NCBI RefSeq assembly: GCF_003116035.1
Contig: NZ_LGQW01000015.1
Span: 6,216,643 to 6,280,642 of the forward strand
DNA: 64,000 nucleotides
Direction of reading: 5' to 3'
From: Azospirillum sp. TSH64
GTDB lineage: Bacteria; Pseudomonadota; Alphaproteobacteria; Azospirillales; Azospirillaceae
Positions 41,406-50,762 of the stretch are shown piece after piece (position 1 is the first letter of the stretch; each line of letters opens with the position of its first letter). Under the pieces are notes generated by a model. The model saw only the letters and a list, made by a program, of their open reading frames with translations, was not told the DNA's origin and did no database searches. Position numbers and translations under genes: made by a program.

Positions 41406-41881
41406 ACGCACCTGAATTTTGGGTCTTCGTCGCCTTCGTCATCTTCGTGGCCCTGGTCTGGAAGAAGGCGTCCGCCGCCATTGGCACCGCGCTGGACGGC
41501 CGCGCCGAGCGCATCCGTTCCGAACTGGACGAGGCCGAGCGTCTCCACAAGGACGCCCAAGCCCTGCTGAACGGCTACCAGAGCCGTCTGGCCGACGCCA
41601 AGAAGGAAGCGGAGGCCGTTCTGGCCCACGCCCGTGAGGAAGCCGCCCGTCTGCAGTCCCAGGCCGGTTCCGACCTGGAGGCGTCGCTGAAGCGTCGCGA
41701 GGCCCAGGCCATGGACCGCATCGCCCAGGCGGAAGCCGCGGCGCTGGCCGAGGTCCGCAACCTGACGGTCGACGTCGCCATCGGCGCCAGCAAGCGCGTC
41801 CTGGCCGGCGGCCTGTCCCCGGCCCAGGCCGACAAGCTGATCGAGCAGTCGATCGGCGAGTTGCCGAAGCACCTGCACTGA
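41402..41881 (+). CDS. atpF: ATP synthase F0 subunit b
   Basis: A 159-residue b subunit. One N-terminal membrane helix (FWVFVAFVIFVALVWKKAS), a RIRSELDEAERLHKDAQALL dimerisation region and a long coiled-coil stalk that ends with GLSPAQADKLIEQSIGELP. It starts inside the b' stop codon (ATGA overlap). It is the last gene of the operon; the F1 genes (delta, alpha, gamma, beta, epsilon) are not in the window, as usual in alphaproteobacteria. Confidence 0.95.
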   Translation: MNAPEFWVFVAFVIFVALVWKKASAAIGTALDGRAERIRSELDEAERLHKDAQALLNGYQSRLADAKKEAEAVLAHAREEAARLQSQAGSDLEASLKRREAQAMDRIAQAEAAALAEVRNLTVDVAIGASKRVLAGGLSPAQADKLIEQSIGELPKHLH

Positions 41882-41940
41882 TCGGTAAGCCTGCCCAGTT
41901 CCATCGCAACGATTGTTGCGGCGCGAGCAACGGACTTTGG

Positions 41941-41970
41941 AAAAACCCCGGCCTTGGCGCCGGGGTTTTT
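41941..41970. terminator. Intrinsic terminator of the F0 operon
   Basis: AAAAACCCCGGC (41941-41952) pairs with GCCGGGGTTTTT (41959-41970) around a 6-base loop. It lies 60 bases past the atpF stop and works in both directions. Confidence 0.93.
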
Positions 41971-42043
41971 CTTTGGTCGAATGGAACGGTTCCGCCCTTC
42001 GCCAACGCCCTCTCCCATCGCCCGGCCGGAGTTCCGTTCACCG

Positions 42044-42832
42044 ATGTCCGACACCGCCCCCTTCCCCTCCGTCTTCGTGTCCCACGGCGCGCCCACGCTG
42101 ATCCTTGAGAACAGCGCCGGCCGCGACTTCCTCGCCGGGCTGGGCCGCAAGCTCGGCCGGCCGAGCGCCATCCTGGCGGTGTCGGCCCACTGGACCACCC
42201 GGGTTCCGGCGGTCAGCGGGGCGACGGCGCCGGAGACCATCCACGATTTCTACGGCTTCCCGGACGAGCTTTACCGCATGCGCTACGCCGCTCCCGGCGC
42301 TCCGGCGCTGGCCGGCCGGGTGGCGGAGATGACCGGTGCCGTGGTCGACCCGTCGCAGGGGCTCGACCATGGCGCCTGGGTGCCGCTGATGCTGATGTAT
42401 CCGGAGGCCGACATCCCGGTGGCGCAACTGTCGGTGATGCCCTACCGCAGCGCCGCCGACCACATCGCGCTCGGCCGCCTGCTGGAGCCGCTGCGGCGTG
42501 ACGGCGTCCTGATCCTCGCCAGCGGCGGTGCGGTGCACAATCTACGGGAATTCCGCTTCGGCGGCACCGGTGCCGCCCCCTGGGCCACCGGCTTCGCCGG
42601 CTGGCTGGACCGGGCTCTCGAGGCCGGCGACGCCGATGCCGTTGGCAATTGGCTGGACGCCAGCCCCGACGCCCGCCGCGCCCACCCGACCGACGAGCAT
42701 TTCCTGCCGCTGCCGGTGGCCCTGGGCGCCGCCGGGCCGCGGCCGAAGACCGAACGGCTGCATACCGGCTTCGAACATGGCAGCCTGGGCATGCACGCCT
42801 ACGCCTTCACCGGCGGGGAAGCCGACGCCTAA
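42044..42832 (+). CDS. DODA-type extradiol aromatic ring-opening dioxygenase family protein
   Basis: A 262-residue protein of the LigB/DODA family (E. coli YgiD-like). Candidate metal-binding residues are His in VFVSHGAPTL, the SAHWTT His and HNLREFRF; GLDHGAWVPLMLMYPEADIPV is the family signature. Members cleave catechols or DOPA with a non-heme metal; the physiological substrate is not evident here. ATG 42044 opens a protein of family length. No aromatic degradation genes are adjacent. Confidence 0.88.
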   Translation: MSDTAPFPSVFVSHGAPTLILENSAGRDFLAGLGRKLGRPSAILAVSAHWTTRVPAVSGATAPETIHDFYGFPDELYRMRYAAPGAPALAGRVAEMTGAVVDPSQGLDHGAWVPLMLMYPEADIPVAQLSVMPYRSAADHIALGRLLEPLRRDGVLILASGGAVHNLREFRFGGTGAAPWATGFAGWLDRALEAGDADAVGNWLDASPDARRAHPTDEHFLPLPVALGAAGPRPKTERLHTGFEHGSLGMHAYAFTGGEADA

Positions 42833-43016
42833 GCCGACGCAGAGGCCGATGCCGCCTGACCTTTGGCGGTACTCCGTCGCACACTTGTCTGTTTGCCTGG
42901 GGGGATAGCCAAGCTACAATCCGCGCGCGTGGCGACCGGCCCGCTCAATCATCGTCTCAATGGTTGTGGCCGGTCGGATGCGGAAATCGTCAGGCACAGC
43001 GCGAGCGGGAGTCGGT

Positions 43017-45074
43017 GTGAAGCGGAACGGCATTCTGTCCCGGAGCGGCCGCCGGACCCGATTCCGCGACATGACCGTGTCGGCGCGGGTGGGCGCTGGC
43101 TTCGGCATCGCCCTCGGGCTGGTGGTCCTGCTGGCCCTGGTTGGGCTCGGCTGGTTCTATGCGGTGTCGCGCGACATCGGTGCCTTTTCCGGCCGTGCCG
43201 ACCTGTCGCAGGTGGCGGCCGACGCCGACGTCAGCCTGCGCGACTTGGAAGTCGCGGTGCGCGACCATCTGACTTACGGCGACGACCAGAGCCTTCTCGA
43301 CGCCTCCTGGCGGCACGACACGCTGCGCGACCGGCTCGACGCCCTGTCCAAGACCGTGGTCGAAACCGCGGACCGCCAGGGCATCGACAAGGCCCGCGCC
43401 GCGCTGGAGGATTACTGGGCGGCGGTGCAGAAGCTGATTGCGCTGCGCAGCGACCGCAACGGCCAGATGACCGGCGTTCTGGAACCGCTGGTCGCGGAAA
43501 CCCGCCGCAAGCTGGACCAGCTCAAGAATGCCGGCGGCGTCGATTCGACCGCTCTCGCCAGCGATGCCGCCATCGCCACCCTGCTGATGCAGGAGCATCT
43601 GACCCGCTACGTCGACCGCCGCGATCCGCAGGATGCGGAGGCGATGCGGTCCCAGCTTGCCGCCGCCCGTGACCGGCTGGCGGAGATGAACCGTTACCTC
43701 TGGGTTCCCGGCACCAAGCAGTCGATCGACGAGGTCACCGCCCTGCTGGCGAAGGCGGGCGGCGTTCTGTCCGCCATCGAAGGCTCGGTGGTCGAGGAGG
43801 ACAATCTGCGCGCCGAGGCGATGGCCGCCAACGCCGCCGGCATCGCCGCCAATCTGGGCGAGATCCGCCGCCGGGCGGAGGCCGGCACCCAGGCGCTGCG
43901 CGGATCGCTGACCAGCGGCCTGTCGGGCTACACCAGCGTCGCGCTGTGGATCGGCGGGCTGGTCCTGCTGGCCGGCATCGCCGCGCTGTGGCTGGTCCAG
44001 CGCAGCGTCGCCGGTCCGGTGAGGACGATGGCGACCGCAGTGACGGCGCTGGCCGCCGGCCGCACCGACCTGACGCTGCCGGCGCTGACCGGGCAGGACG
44101 AGATCGCCACCATGGCCCGCGCGGTGGAAGCCCTGCGCGGCACCGCCGAGGACACCGAGCGCGAGCGCCGCGAGGCGGAGATCGAGCACACCCGCCTGCT
44201 GCGCGAAAAGGCGATGGCCGATGCCGCCAGCCGGGCCAAGAGCGATTTCCTCGTCAACATGGGCCATGAGCTGCACGGTCCGCTGACCGAGATCGTCAAT
44301 GCCAGCCAAGCGCTGATGACCGACCTGCACCGGCTGGGTGTCGACGAGCTGGCGACCGACGTCGAGCACATCCAGTGGACCGGCGAGCAGCTGACCGGCC
44401 TGGTCGACGCCATCCTCGACTATGCAAAGGTCGAAGCCGGGGCGATGGATGTCTGCCTGCAGGATTTCGACGTCAACCGGCTGCTGACCGAGGCGCGCGA
44501 GCGGTCGATGCCGGCCGCCGACCTCTACGGCAATGCACTGGAGCTGTCGGCGCCAGCCGCGCTCGGCCAGATGCATTCGGATTTCACCAAGGTGCGGCAG
44601 ACGCTGCTGAACCTGCTGGACAACGCCTGCAAGTTCACCCAGGACGGCACCGTCACCCTGTCGGCCGAGCGGATGGAGCGCGACGGCGCCCGCTGGTACC
44701 GCTTCATCGTCGCCGACACCGGCCGCGGCTTCGCGACCGCGCAGACCGGCAGGCTGTTCCAACCCTTCGTCCAGGGCGCCGGCAACGGAGCCGTGGCCAC
44801 CCGCGGCCAAGGCAAGCCGCGCGGCGCCGGGCTGGGACTGACGCTGGTCGGCCATTACACCGCCATGCTGGGCGGCGACATCGAGGTGGCGAGCGAGCCC
44901 GGCCAGGGCACCCGCATCGCCATCGCCCTGCCCGCCGTTTATGAACCGCCGGCCGAAGAGCGCCCGCTCCAGGTCGAGGCGGTCGGCAATGCCAAGCCGC
45001 TGCTGCGGGTCGCGGCACTCAAGCCGGCCGGGCATCTTGCCACCAGCACCTCGATGACGCAGATCGGCCCATAA
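43017..45074 (+). CDS. Membrane sensor histidine kinase with HAMP domain
   Basis: A 685-residue sensor kinase. TM1 (FGIALGLVVLLALVGLGWFY, residues 30-50), a periplasmic helical domain of about 270 residues, TM2 (VALWIGGLVLLAGIAALWLV), HAMP, then the kinase core. The H-box reads SDFLVNMGHELHGPLTEIV, the N-box LLNLLDNACKFTQDG, the G1 box DTGRGF and the G2 box GAGLGLTLVGHY. The H-box departs from the usual SHELRTPL, with Gly and His-Gly substitutions, but the phospho-acceptor His is present. No response regulator gene is adjacent, so it is an orphan. GTG 43017 follows GGGAG; a GTG/ATG further upstream is less supported. Confidence 0.88.
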   Translation: MKRNGILSRSGRRTRFRDMTVSARVGAGFGIALGLVVLLALVGLGWFYAVSRDIGAFSGRADLSQVAADADVSLRDLEVAVRDHLTYGDDQSLLDASWRHDTLRDRLDALSKTVVETADRQGIDKARAALEDYWAAVQKLIALRSDRNGQMTGVLEPLVAETRRKLDQLKNAGGVDSTALASDAAIATLLMQEHLTRYVDRRDPQDAEAMRSQLAAARDRLAEMNRYLWVPGTKQSIDEVTALLAKAGGVLSAIEGSVVEEDNLRAEAMAANAAGIAANLGEIRRRAEAGTQALRGSLTSGLSGYTSVALWIGGLVLLAGIAALWLVQRSVAGPVRTMATAVTALAAGRTDLTLPALTGQDEIATMARAVEALRGTAEDTERERREAEIEHTRLLREKAMADAASRAKSDFLVNMGHELHGPLTEIVNASQALMTDLHRLGVDELATDVEHIQWTGEQLTGLVDAILDYAKVEAGAMDVCLQDFDVNRLLTEARERSMPAADLYGNALELSAPAALGQMHSDFTKVRQTLLNLLDNACKFTQDGTVTLSAERMERDGARWYRFIVADTGRGFATAQTGRLFQPFVQGAGNGAVATRGQGKPRGAGLGLTLVGHYTAMLGGDIEVASEPGQGTRIAIALPAVYEPPAEERPLQVEAVGNAKPLLRVAALKPAGHLATSTSMTQIGP

Positions 45075-45097
45075 GGCCGAAGGATCGGAGCAACTGG

Positions 45098-45787
45098 TCA
45101 GATACGCGGGCGCGCCGTGTCCTCGGGCGCGTCGTCGTCGTCGATGGGCTGGCCGTATTTCATCCGCCGCATCTTCTCCGCCACCCGTGCGATCTCGTCG
45201 GGCGGCAGGATCACCGGCTCGCCGAACTGCTGGGCGTAGAGATACTGGCGGGCCAGCGTCTCGACCTCGACCGCGAGCGCCAGGGCTCCCGCCACGCTGT
45301 TTCCCAGCACGATAATGCCGTGATTGGCCAGCAGGCAGGCAAGCCGCCCCTCCAGCGCCGCCAGGGCATGATCCGACAGCTCCTGCGTGCCGAAGGTGGC
45401 GTAGGGCGCGCAGCGGATCGAATCGCCGCCGGCCAGCGCCACCATGTAATGGAAGGACGGGATGCCGCGGCCATGCACCGCAAGCGCGGTGGCAAAGGCC
45501 GGATGGGCGTGGAGGACGACCGTCACGTCCGGCCGCGCCCGCAGGATGTCGCGATGGATGCGCCACTCCGACGAGGGCCGGCGGCCGCCGAGGTAAGTGC
45601 CGTCGAAGCCCATCTCGACGACGTCGGCCGGAGTCATCGTCTCATAGGGCATGCTGGTCGGCGTGACCAGGAAGCCGCCGTCGATCCGGTGCGACAGGTT
45701 GCCCGACATGCCCTGGTTGATGCCCAGCCGGTTCATGGCGAGGCAGCCGTCGATGACGGCCTGACGGTCGGAAAGGTTGCTGGTCAT
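45098..45787 (-). CDS. Class II aldolase/adducin family protein
   Basis: A 229-residue protein of the FucA/AraD family. Recognisable parts are GINQGMSGNLSHRIDGGFLVTPTS, the zinc-binding HAHPAF pair, the FHYMVALAGGDSI segment and LLANHGIIVLGNSVAGAL with the third His. Members act as L-fuculose-phosphate or other sugar-phosphate aldolases or epimerases. The acidic tail (DDDDAPEDTARPRI) is unusual. The ATG at 45787 was preferred; a TTG at 45847 is in frame. It lies 105 bases beyond fdh gamma on the same strand. Confidence 0.85.
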   Translation of the reverse strand: MTSNLSDRQAVIDGCLAMNRLGINQGMSGNLSHRIDGGFLVTPTSMPYETMTPADVVEMGFDGTYLGGRRPSSEWRIHRDILRARPDVTVVLHAHPAFATALAVHGRGIPSFHYMVALAGGDSIRCAPYATFGTQELSDHALAALEGRLACLLANHGIIVLGNSVAGALALAVEVETLARQYLYAQQFGEPVILPPDEIARVAEKMRRMKYGQPIDDDDAPEDTARPRI

Positions 45788-45892
45788 GGCGGGCGCATCC
45801 GGAATGGCGGGAGCGCCCAAGGGGCCATGGAGTGCAGGCAGGGTCAAGGGGGAGCGGAGGGACAGGTCGGACGCATCCCCCCGCCCTTGCCC

Positions 45893-46936
45893 CTACTCCG
45901 CCGGTGTCCCGTGGCGATGGGCGTGGCGCACCTTCTCGCCGGTCACGTCCTCGACCCACAGGGAATGGTGCTCCCGCGCCCATTGCAGTTCGACCTGCCC
46001 GTCGCCCATGGCGTCGAAGGCGCCTTCCATGCCGATGGAGCCGATGTAGATGTGCGCCAGGATGATGGCGATCATGATCACGGCAATCGCGGCATGGGCC
46101 AGTTGGTAGAGCTGCATCTCCTCCAGCGTGGCGAAGCTGAAGGGGAAGATCAGCTGCACGCCGGTGAAGCCCAGCGCCGCACCGCCGACCACGGTGGACC
46201 AGAAGATGACCTTCTGGCCGCCGTTGAACTTGTGCGCCGGCGGGTGGACGCCCTTGGAGAACAGGCCGCCCGCCTTCAGGAACCAAGTCAGGTCATGACG
46301 CGACGGGATGTTGTGGTGCGCCCACATCACGAAGATCAGCGCCACCCCCAGGATGAAGGCGAATCCTAAGAAATTGTGCGCCAGCTTGCCGTAATGGCTG
46401 AGCGCCGCGAAGGGCTCCGGCCCGATCAGCGGCAGCAGCGTGTGCCGACCGTACAGCAGGTTCAGCCCGGAAATCGCGAGCACAACGAAGCTGCCGGCGG
46501 TCATCCAATGCACGCCGCGCTCGAAGGCGTTGAAGCGCTGGATGGTGCGGCCGGTCTTCTCGCCGTCGATGCGGATGCGGCCGCGGACCAGGAAGAACAG
46601 AGCCAGCAGGGCCAGGATGCCGCCAAGCACCCAGGACCCGTACTGGCTGAGCGGACCGTTGCGCACCGCGCGCCACGCCTCGCCTTCCGACTGGATCAGC
46701 ACGCCGGCCTGCTTGTTGGGAATGGAGACGCTGCCCTGCTCGCCGAGGCGGATGGCGTGCCAGCTGTCGCCGCGGTCTTGACCGGGAATCTGGGTCGGCA
46801 CCATCGGCCCGTCGCGGTCGACCTGCTGCTCCGCCGCCGGTCCGCCGATCCGGACGCTGGACTGGGCGGCGGCCGGCAGTGCGAGACCGCCGGCAAGACC
46901 GACCCCGAGCAGCAGAGCGGCGACAGCCGTCTTCAT
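45893..46936 (-). CDS. Formate dehydrogenase cytochrome b subunit (gamma)
   Basis: A 347-residue membrane subunit that anchors formate dehydrogenase and passes electrons to quinone. A signal peptide (MKTAVAALLLGVGLAGG, cleavage near AAAQSS) and a periplasmic segment of about 80 residues precede the FdnI-like domain of four transmembrane helices with heme-ligand histidines (FERGVHWMTAGSF, LSHYGKLAHNFLGFAFILG, LAHAAIAVIM). The N-terminal extension is typical of the alphaproteobacterial type. ATG 46936 follows GGAAGG. Last structural gene of the FDH operon. A symbol such as fdhC/fdoI is used by analogy only. Confidence 0.93.
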   Translation of the reverse strand: MKTAVAALLLGVGLAGGLALPAAAQSSVRIGGPAAEQQVDRDGPMVPTQIPGQDRGDSWHAIRLGEQGSVSIPNKQAGVLIQSEGEAWRAVRNGPLSQYGSWVLGGILALLALFFLVRGRIRIDGEKTGRTIQRFNAFERGVHWMTAGSFVVLAISGLNLLYGRHTLLPLIGPEPFAALSHYGKLAHNFLGFAFILGVALIFVMWAHHNIPSRHDLTWFLKAGGLFSKGVHPPAHKFNGGQKVIFWSTVVGGAALGFTGVQLIFPFSFATLEEMQLYQLAHAAIAVIMIAIILAHIYIGSIGMEGAFDAMGDGQVELQWAREHHSLWVEDVTGEKVRHAHRHGTPAE

Positions 46937-46961
46937 GCGATGACCTTCCATCGGACGCTCC

Positions 46962-47156
46962 CTATCGCACACCCTGATAGGCGGTGCGCTGTTGCAGCGC
47001 CCGCACCTGCTCGGCGGTCAGCGGCGTGTCGGCCGCGCCCTGATAGACGCCCTTGTCCAGATGGACCGGGCGCGGCGCCCCGTCCTCCTGGCAGCCGGCC
47101 AGCAGGACGACGGAGCCGAACGCCAGCACAGCGGCCCGGATGACGGTCACCGTCAC
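46962..47156 (-). CDS. Small FDH-associated lipoprotein
   Basis: A 64-residue lipoprotein. A signal peptide ends in the lipobox LLAGC (Cys21); a 40-residue mature part rich in Gln, Ala and Asp ends LRALQQRTAYQGVR-like. The GTG start overlaps the fdh beta stop (GTGA at 47153-47156), so it is translationally coupled to beta, and gamma begins 25 bases after its end. I know no family for it; the position inside the operon suggests a periplasmic accessory role for the enzyme. The gene is short but both the lipobox and the exact overlap support it. Confidence 0.75.
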   Translation of the reverse strand: MTVTVIRAAVLAFGSVVLLAGCQEDGAPRPVHLDKGVYQGAADTPLTAEQVRALQQRTAYQGVR

Positions 47157-47830
47157 AGCCCCTGCTTCTGCACAGGCAGGCCGCCGGCCGGACCGCCGGT
47201 GCCCTGGAACAGCGAACCGCCGGGCTGGCCGCGCTCCTGACCCAACTTGGTCTGGTAGGCGGCGCTCCAGCCCCAGGCGCCGGAACCGAAGCCGCGGGCG
47301 GCGACACGCTCGCGGTAGATATCCGACACCTTGTCGGCATCGCCGGCCAGCAGCGCCTTGGTCGAGCACATCTCGGCGCAGAGCGGCAGCTTGCCCTCGG
47401 CCAGACGGTTGCGGCCGTACTTCTTGAATTCGGCCTCCGAATTGTCGGGCTCGGGACCGCCGGAGCAGAAGGTGCACTTGTCCATCTTGCCGCGGGTGCC
47501 GAAGTTCCCGGCCTGCGGGTACTGCGGCGCGCCGAACGGGCAGGCGTAGAAGCAATAGCCGCAGCCGATGCACAGATCCTTGTTGTGCAGGACCACGCCT
47601 TCGTCGGTCTGATAGAAGCAATCGACCGGGCAGACCGCCTTGCAGGGCGCGTCGGAGCAATGCATGCAGGCGACCGAGATCGTCCGCTCCCCCGGCTTGC
47701 CGTCGTTGATGGTCACGACACGGCGGCGGTTGATGCCCCAGGGGATCTCGTGCTCGTTCTTGCAGGCGGTGACGCAGGCGTTGCACTCGATGCAGCGCTC
47801 GGCGTCGCACAGGAATTTCATCCGGGCCAT
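47153..47830 (-). CDS. Formate dehydrogenase iron-sulfur subunit (beta)
   Basis: A 225-residue four-cluster ferredoxin subunit that carries electrons from alpha to gamma. Cluster motifs: CIECNACVTACKNEHE (residues 13-28), CMHCSDAPCKAVCPVDC (about 55-71), CIGCGYCFYACPFGAP (about 87-102) and CTFCSGGPEP with a later CAEMCSTKAL. A C-terminal extension without a membrane helix (GSGAWGWSAAYQTK, Gly/Gln-rich) differs from E. coli FdnH. It begins 18 bases after alpha. Confidence 0.95.
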   Translation of the reverse strand: MARMKFLCDAERCIECNACVTACKNEHEIPWGINRRRVVTINDGKPGERTISVACMHCSDAPCKAVCPVDCFYQTDEGVVLHNKDLCIGCGYCFYACPFGAPQYPQAGNFGTRGKMDKCTFCSGGPEPDNSEAEFKKYGRNRLAEGKLPLCAEMCSTKALLAGDADKVSDIYRERVAARGFGSGAWGWSAAYQTKLGQERGQPGGSLFQGTGGPAGGLPVQKQGL

Positions 47831-47848
47831 GGTTCAAACTCCTGCGCG

Positions 47849-50749
47849 TCAGGCCGCCTGGATGCGGCAAAGGGTGGTCTTGGTTTCCTGCATCTGCGTC
47901 ACCGAATCGTAGCCGTAGGTGGTCGCCGTGTTGGCGGCCTCGCCCAGCACGATCGGGTCGGCACCGGCCGGGTATTTGGAGCGCAGGTCCTGCCCCTGGT
48001 ACACGCCGCCGAAATGGAAGGGCATGAAGGCGACGCCGCGGCCGACACGCTCGGTCACCATCGCCTTGACCTTCACCTTGCCCTTTTCCGGGCCTTCGAC
48101 CCAGACCAGCTGGCCGTCCTTGACGCCGGCATTGTTGGCGTCGAACGGGTTGATCTCGACGAACATGTCCTGCTGCAGCTCGGCCAGCCAGGGGTTGGAG
48201 CGCGTCTCGTCGCCGCCGCCCTCATACTCGACCAGACGGCCGGAGGTGAGGATGATCGGGTATTCCTTCGACACGTCGCGGTCCTGGATGGACTTGTAGA
48301 GCGTCGGCACGCGCCAGGACTTGGTGTCCTTGTAGGTCGGATAGCTGGCGACCAGATCGCGGCGCGGGGTGTAGAGCGGCTCGCGGTGGATCGGAACCGG
48401 GTCCGGGAAGTTCCAGGCGACGCAGCGGGCCTTGGCGTTGCCCGGCGGGTTCAGGCCGTGCTTGATCGCCACGCGCTGGATGCCGCCGGACAGGTCGGTG
48501 GTCCAGGACACCGCACCGATCTTGTCGCCGCCGATCTTCTGGATGACCGCCAGCTCCTCCGGCGTCAGGTCCGCGTCGAAGCCCAGCTTCTGGAGCATCG
48601 CCATGGTGACTTCCGGATAGCCGTCCTTGATCTCCGACCCTTCCGGATAGGAGCCCTCGGCCAGCAGCGTCACGCCGTTGCGCTCGACGCCGAAGCGGGC
48701 GCGGAAGGCGCCGCCGCCCTCGGCCACCGGCAGCGAGGTGTCATAGAGGTTGGCGGAGCCCGGATGCTTCATCTCCGGCGTGCCCCAGCACGGCCAGGGC
48801 AGGCCGAAATAATCGCCGTCGCACGGGCCGCCGACGGCGCGCAGCGTCGTCTTGTCGAAGGTGCCCTGATGCTGCATGTGCAGCTTGAGGCGCTCCGGCG
48901 ACTGGCCGGTGTAGCCGACCGACCACATGCCGCGGTTCCATTCGCGGGTGATGTCCTCGACCGACGGCTCGTTGCCGTTGACCTTCACATTCTTGACCAG
49001 ATCCGCCGCGAAGCCGAACTTCTTGGCGAAGAGATACATGATCTCGTGGTCGGTCTTCGATTCGAACAGCGGCTCCATGATCTTGTCGCGCCACTGGACC
49101 GAGCGGTTCGACGCGGTGGCGGAGCCGGAGGTCTCGAACTGGGTCGCCGCCGGCAGCAGGTAGAAGTTGTCCTTGCGGTCGGGCAGCACCGCCGTCATCG
49201 TCGGGTAGGGATCGACGACGACCAGCAGCTCCAGCTTCTCCATCGCCTTCTTCATGTCGGGCAGACGGACCTGGCTGTTCGGCGCATGGCCCCAGAAGAC
49301 CATGCCCTTTACCGGGTTCGGCTGGTCCAGATTCTCCTTGGCCTCCAGCACGCCGTCGAACCAGCGCGACACCGGGATGCCGGTGCTCTCCATCAGCGCC
49401 TTGGAGCCGAAGCGCTTCAGGATGCTGTCGTACGGGAGATCCCAGACGCGCGCCCAGTGGCGCCACGCGCCCTCGGCCAAGCCGTAATAGCCGGGCAGGC
49501 TGTCCGAGGTGACGCCGAAGTCGGTCGCACCCTGGACGTTGTCGTGGCCACGGAAGATGTTGGTGCCGCCGCCCGAGACGCCGACATTGCCCAGCGCCAG
49601 CTGAAGCACGCAATAGGCGCGGGTGTTGTTGTTGCCGATGTGGTGCTGGGTGCCGCCCATGCACCAGACCAGCGTGCCCGGACGGTTGGAGGCCAGCGTG
49701 CGGGCGACGCGGTGCAGCTGCGAACCCGGAACGCCGGTGACGCGCTCCACCTCTTCCGGCGTCCATTTGGCGACCTCGGCGCGGATGTCGTCGAAGCCGT
49801 AGACGCGCTTGGCGATGTAGTCCTTGTCCTCCCAGCCGTTCTGGAGGACGTGCCAGAGGATGCCCCAGACCAGCGCCACGTCGGTGCCGGGACGGAAGCG
49901 GATATATTCGTTGGCGTGGGCGGCGGTGCGGGTGAAGCGCGGATCGGCGACGATCAGCGGGGCGGCGTTCTGCTCCTTCGCCTTCAGCACATGCATCATG
50001 GCGACGGGGTGCGCCTCGGCGGCATTCGAGCCGATGAAGAACAGCGCCTTCGACTTCTGGATGTCGTTGTAGCTGTTCGTCATGGCGCCGTAGCCCCAGA
50101 CGTTCGCCACGCCGGCCACGGTGGTGGAGTGGCAGATGCGCGCCTGATGGTCGACGTTGTTGGTGCCCCAGAGTGCGGCGAACTTGCGGAACAGATAGGC
50201 CTGCTCGTTGCTGTGCTTGGCCGAGCCGAGCCAGAACACCGAATCCGGGCCGGACTGCTCGCGGATCGCCAGTAGCTTGGAACCGACCTCCTCGATGGCC
50301 TGGTCCCAGCTGATCCGGGTCCACTTGCCGTCGACCATCTTCATCGGATAGCGCAGGCGGCGCTCGCCATGGGCATGCTCGCGCACCGAGGCGCCCTTGG
50401 CGCAGTGCGAACCGAGGTTGATCGGGCTGTCGAAACCGGGCTCCTGCCCGATCCAGACGCCGTTCTGCACCTCGGCCACCACGGTGCAGCCGACCGAGCA
50501 GTGGGTGCAGACCGACTTGACCTGCTTGACCGGCGCACCGGCGACAGCCGCAGCGGTGGCGGCATCGGCTTTCTTCACCATGCCGAAGGGCATGGCGGAG
50601 GCCAGCGCGGCACCGCCGGCGGCGATGCCGGACGTGCGCAGGAAGGCGCGGCGGTCGACGGTTACGCCGGTGGCGGTGGCCAGCGTCTGGGTCAGGGTAC
50701 GGGCGAGATGGCGGCCGCCGGAGGTGGCCGAGCTTTTCTTGATGAGCAT
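47849..50749 (-). CDS. Formate dehydrogenase catalytic subunit (alpha), cysteine type
   Basis: A 966-residue molybdo- or tungstopterin enzyme that oxidises formate to CO2. It has a Tat signal (DRRAFLRTSG around residue 33), a [4Fe-4S] site (CTHCSVGC followed by SHCAKGASV) and the metal ligand Cys206 in ARICHSTTVAG, where selenocysteine stands in FdnG. No in-frame TGA is seen. His207 follows as in other FDHs, and NSYNDI and SNPWL-type pterin-binding segments are present. Start ATG 50749 follows GAGGAA. The periplasmic location is inferred from the Tat signal. Confidence 0.96.
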   Translation of the reverse strand: MLIKKSSATSGGRHLARTLTQTLATATGVTVDRRAFLRTSGIAAGGAALASAMPFGMVKKADAATAAAVAGAPVKQVKSVCTHCSVGCTVVAEVQNGVWIGQEPGFDSPINLGSHCAKGASVREHAHGERRLRYPMKMVDGKWTRISWDQAIEEVGSKLLAIREQSGPDSVFWLGSAKHSNEQAYLFRKFAALWGTNNVDHQARICHSTTVAGVANVWGYGAMTNSYNDIQKSKALFFIGSNAAEAHPVAMMHVLKAKEQNAAPLIVADPRFTRTAAHANEYIRFRPGTDVALVWGILWHVLQNGWEDKDYIAKRVYGFDDIRAEVAKWTPEEVERVTGVPGSQLHRVARTLASNRPGTLVWCMGGTQHHIGNNNTRAYCVLQLALGNVGVSGGGTNIFRGHDNVQGATDFGVTSDSLPGYYGLAEGAWRHWARVWDLPYDSILKRFGSKALMESTGIPVSRWFDGVLEAKENLDQPNPVKGMVFWGHAPNSQVRLPDMKKAMEKLELLVVVDPYPTMTAVLPDRKDNFYLLPAATQFETSGSATASNRSVQWRDKIMEPLFESKTDHEIMYLFAKKFGFAADLVKNVKVNGNEPSVEDITREWNRGMWSVGYTGQSPERLKLHMQHQGTFDKTTLRAVGGPCDGDYFGLPWPCWGTPEMKHPGSANLYDTSLPVAEGGGAFRARFGVERNGVTLLAEGSYPEGSEIKDGYPEVTMAMLQKLGFDADLTPEELAVIQKIGGDKIGAVSWTTDLSGGIQRVAIKHGLNPPGNAKARCVAWNFPDPVPIHREPLYTPRRDLVASYPTYKDTKSWRVPTLYKSIQDRDVSKEYPIILTSGRLVEYEGGGDETRSNPWLAELQQDMFVEINPFDANNAGVKDGQLVWVEGPEKGKVKVKAMVTERVGRGVAFMPFHFGGVYQGQDLRSKYPAGADPIVLGEAANTATTYGYDSVTQMQETKTTLCRIQAA

Positions 50750-50762
50750 CGGGGCGTTCCTC

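Noticed and set aside
50126..50140. Selenocysteine in formate dehydrogenase alpha
   Set aside because: The position is a TGC cysteine codon, with no in-frame TGA and therefore no need for a SECIS element.
47585..50275. An 896-residue plus-strand frame opposite the FDH genes
   Set aside because: It is an antisense shadow of fdh alpha, with His/Asp/Val-rich random composition.
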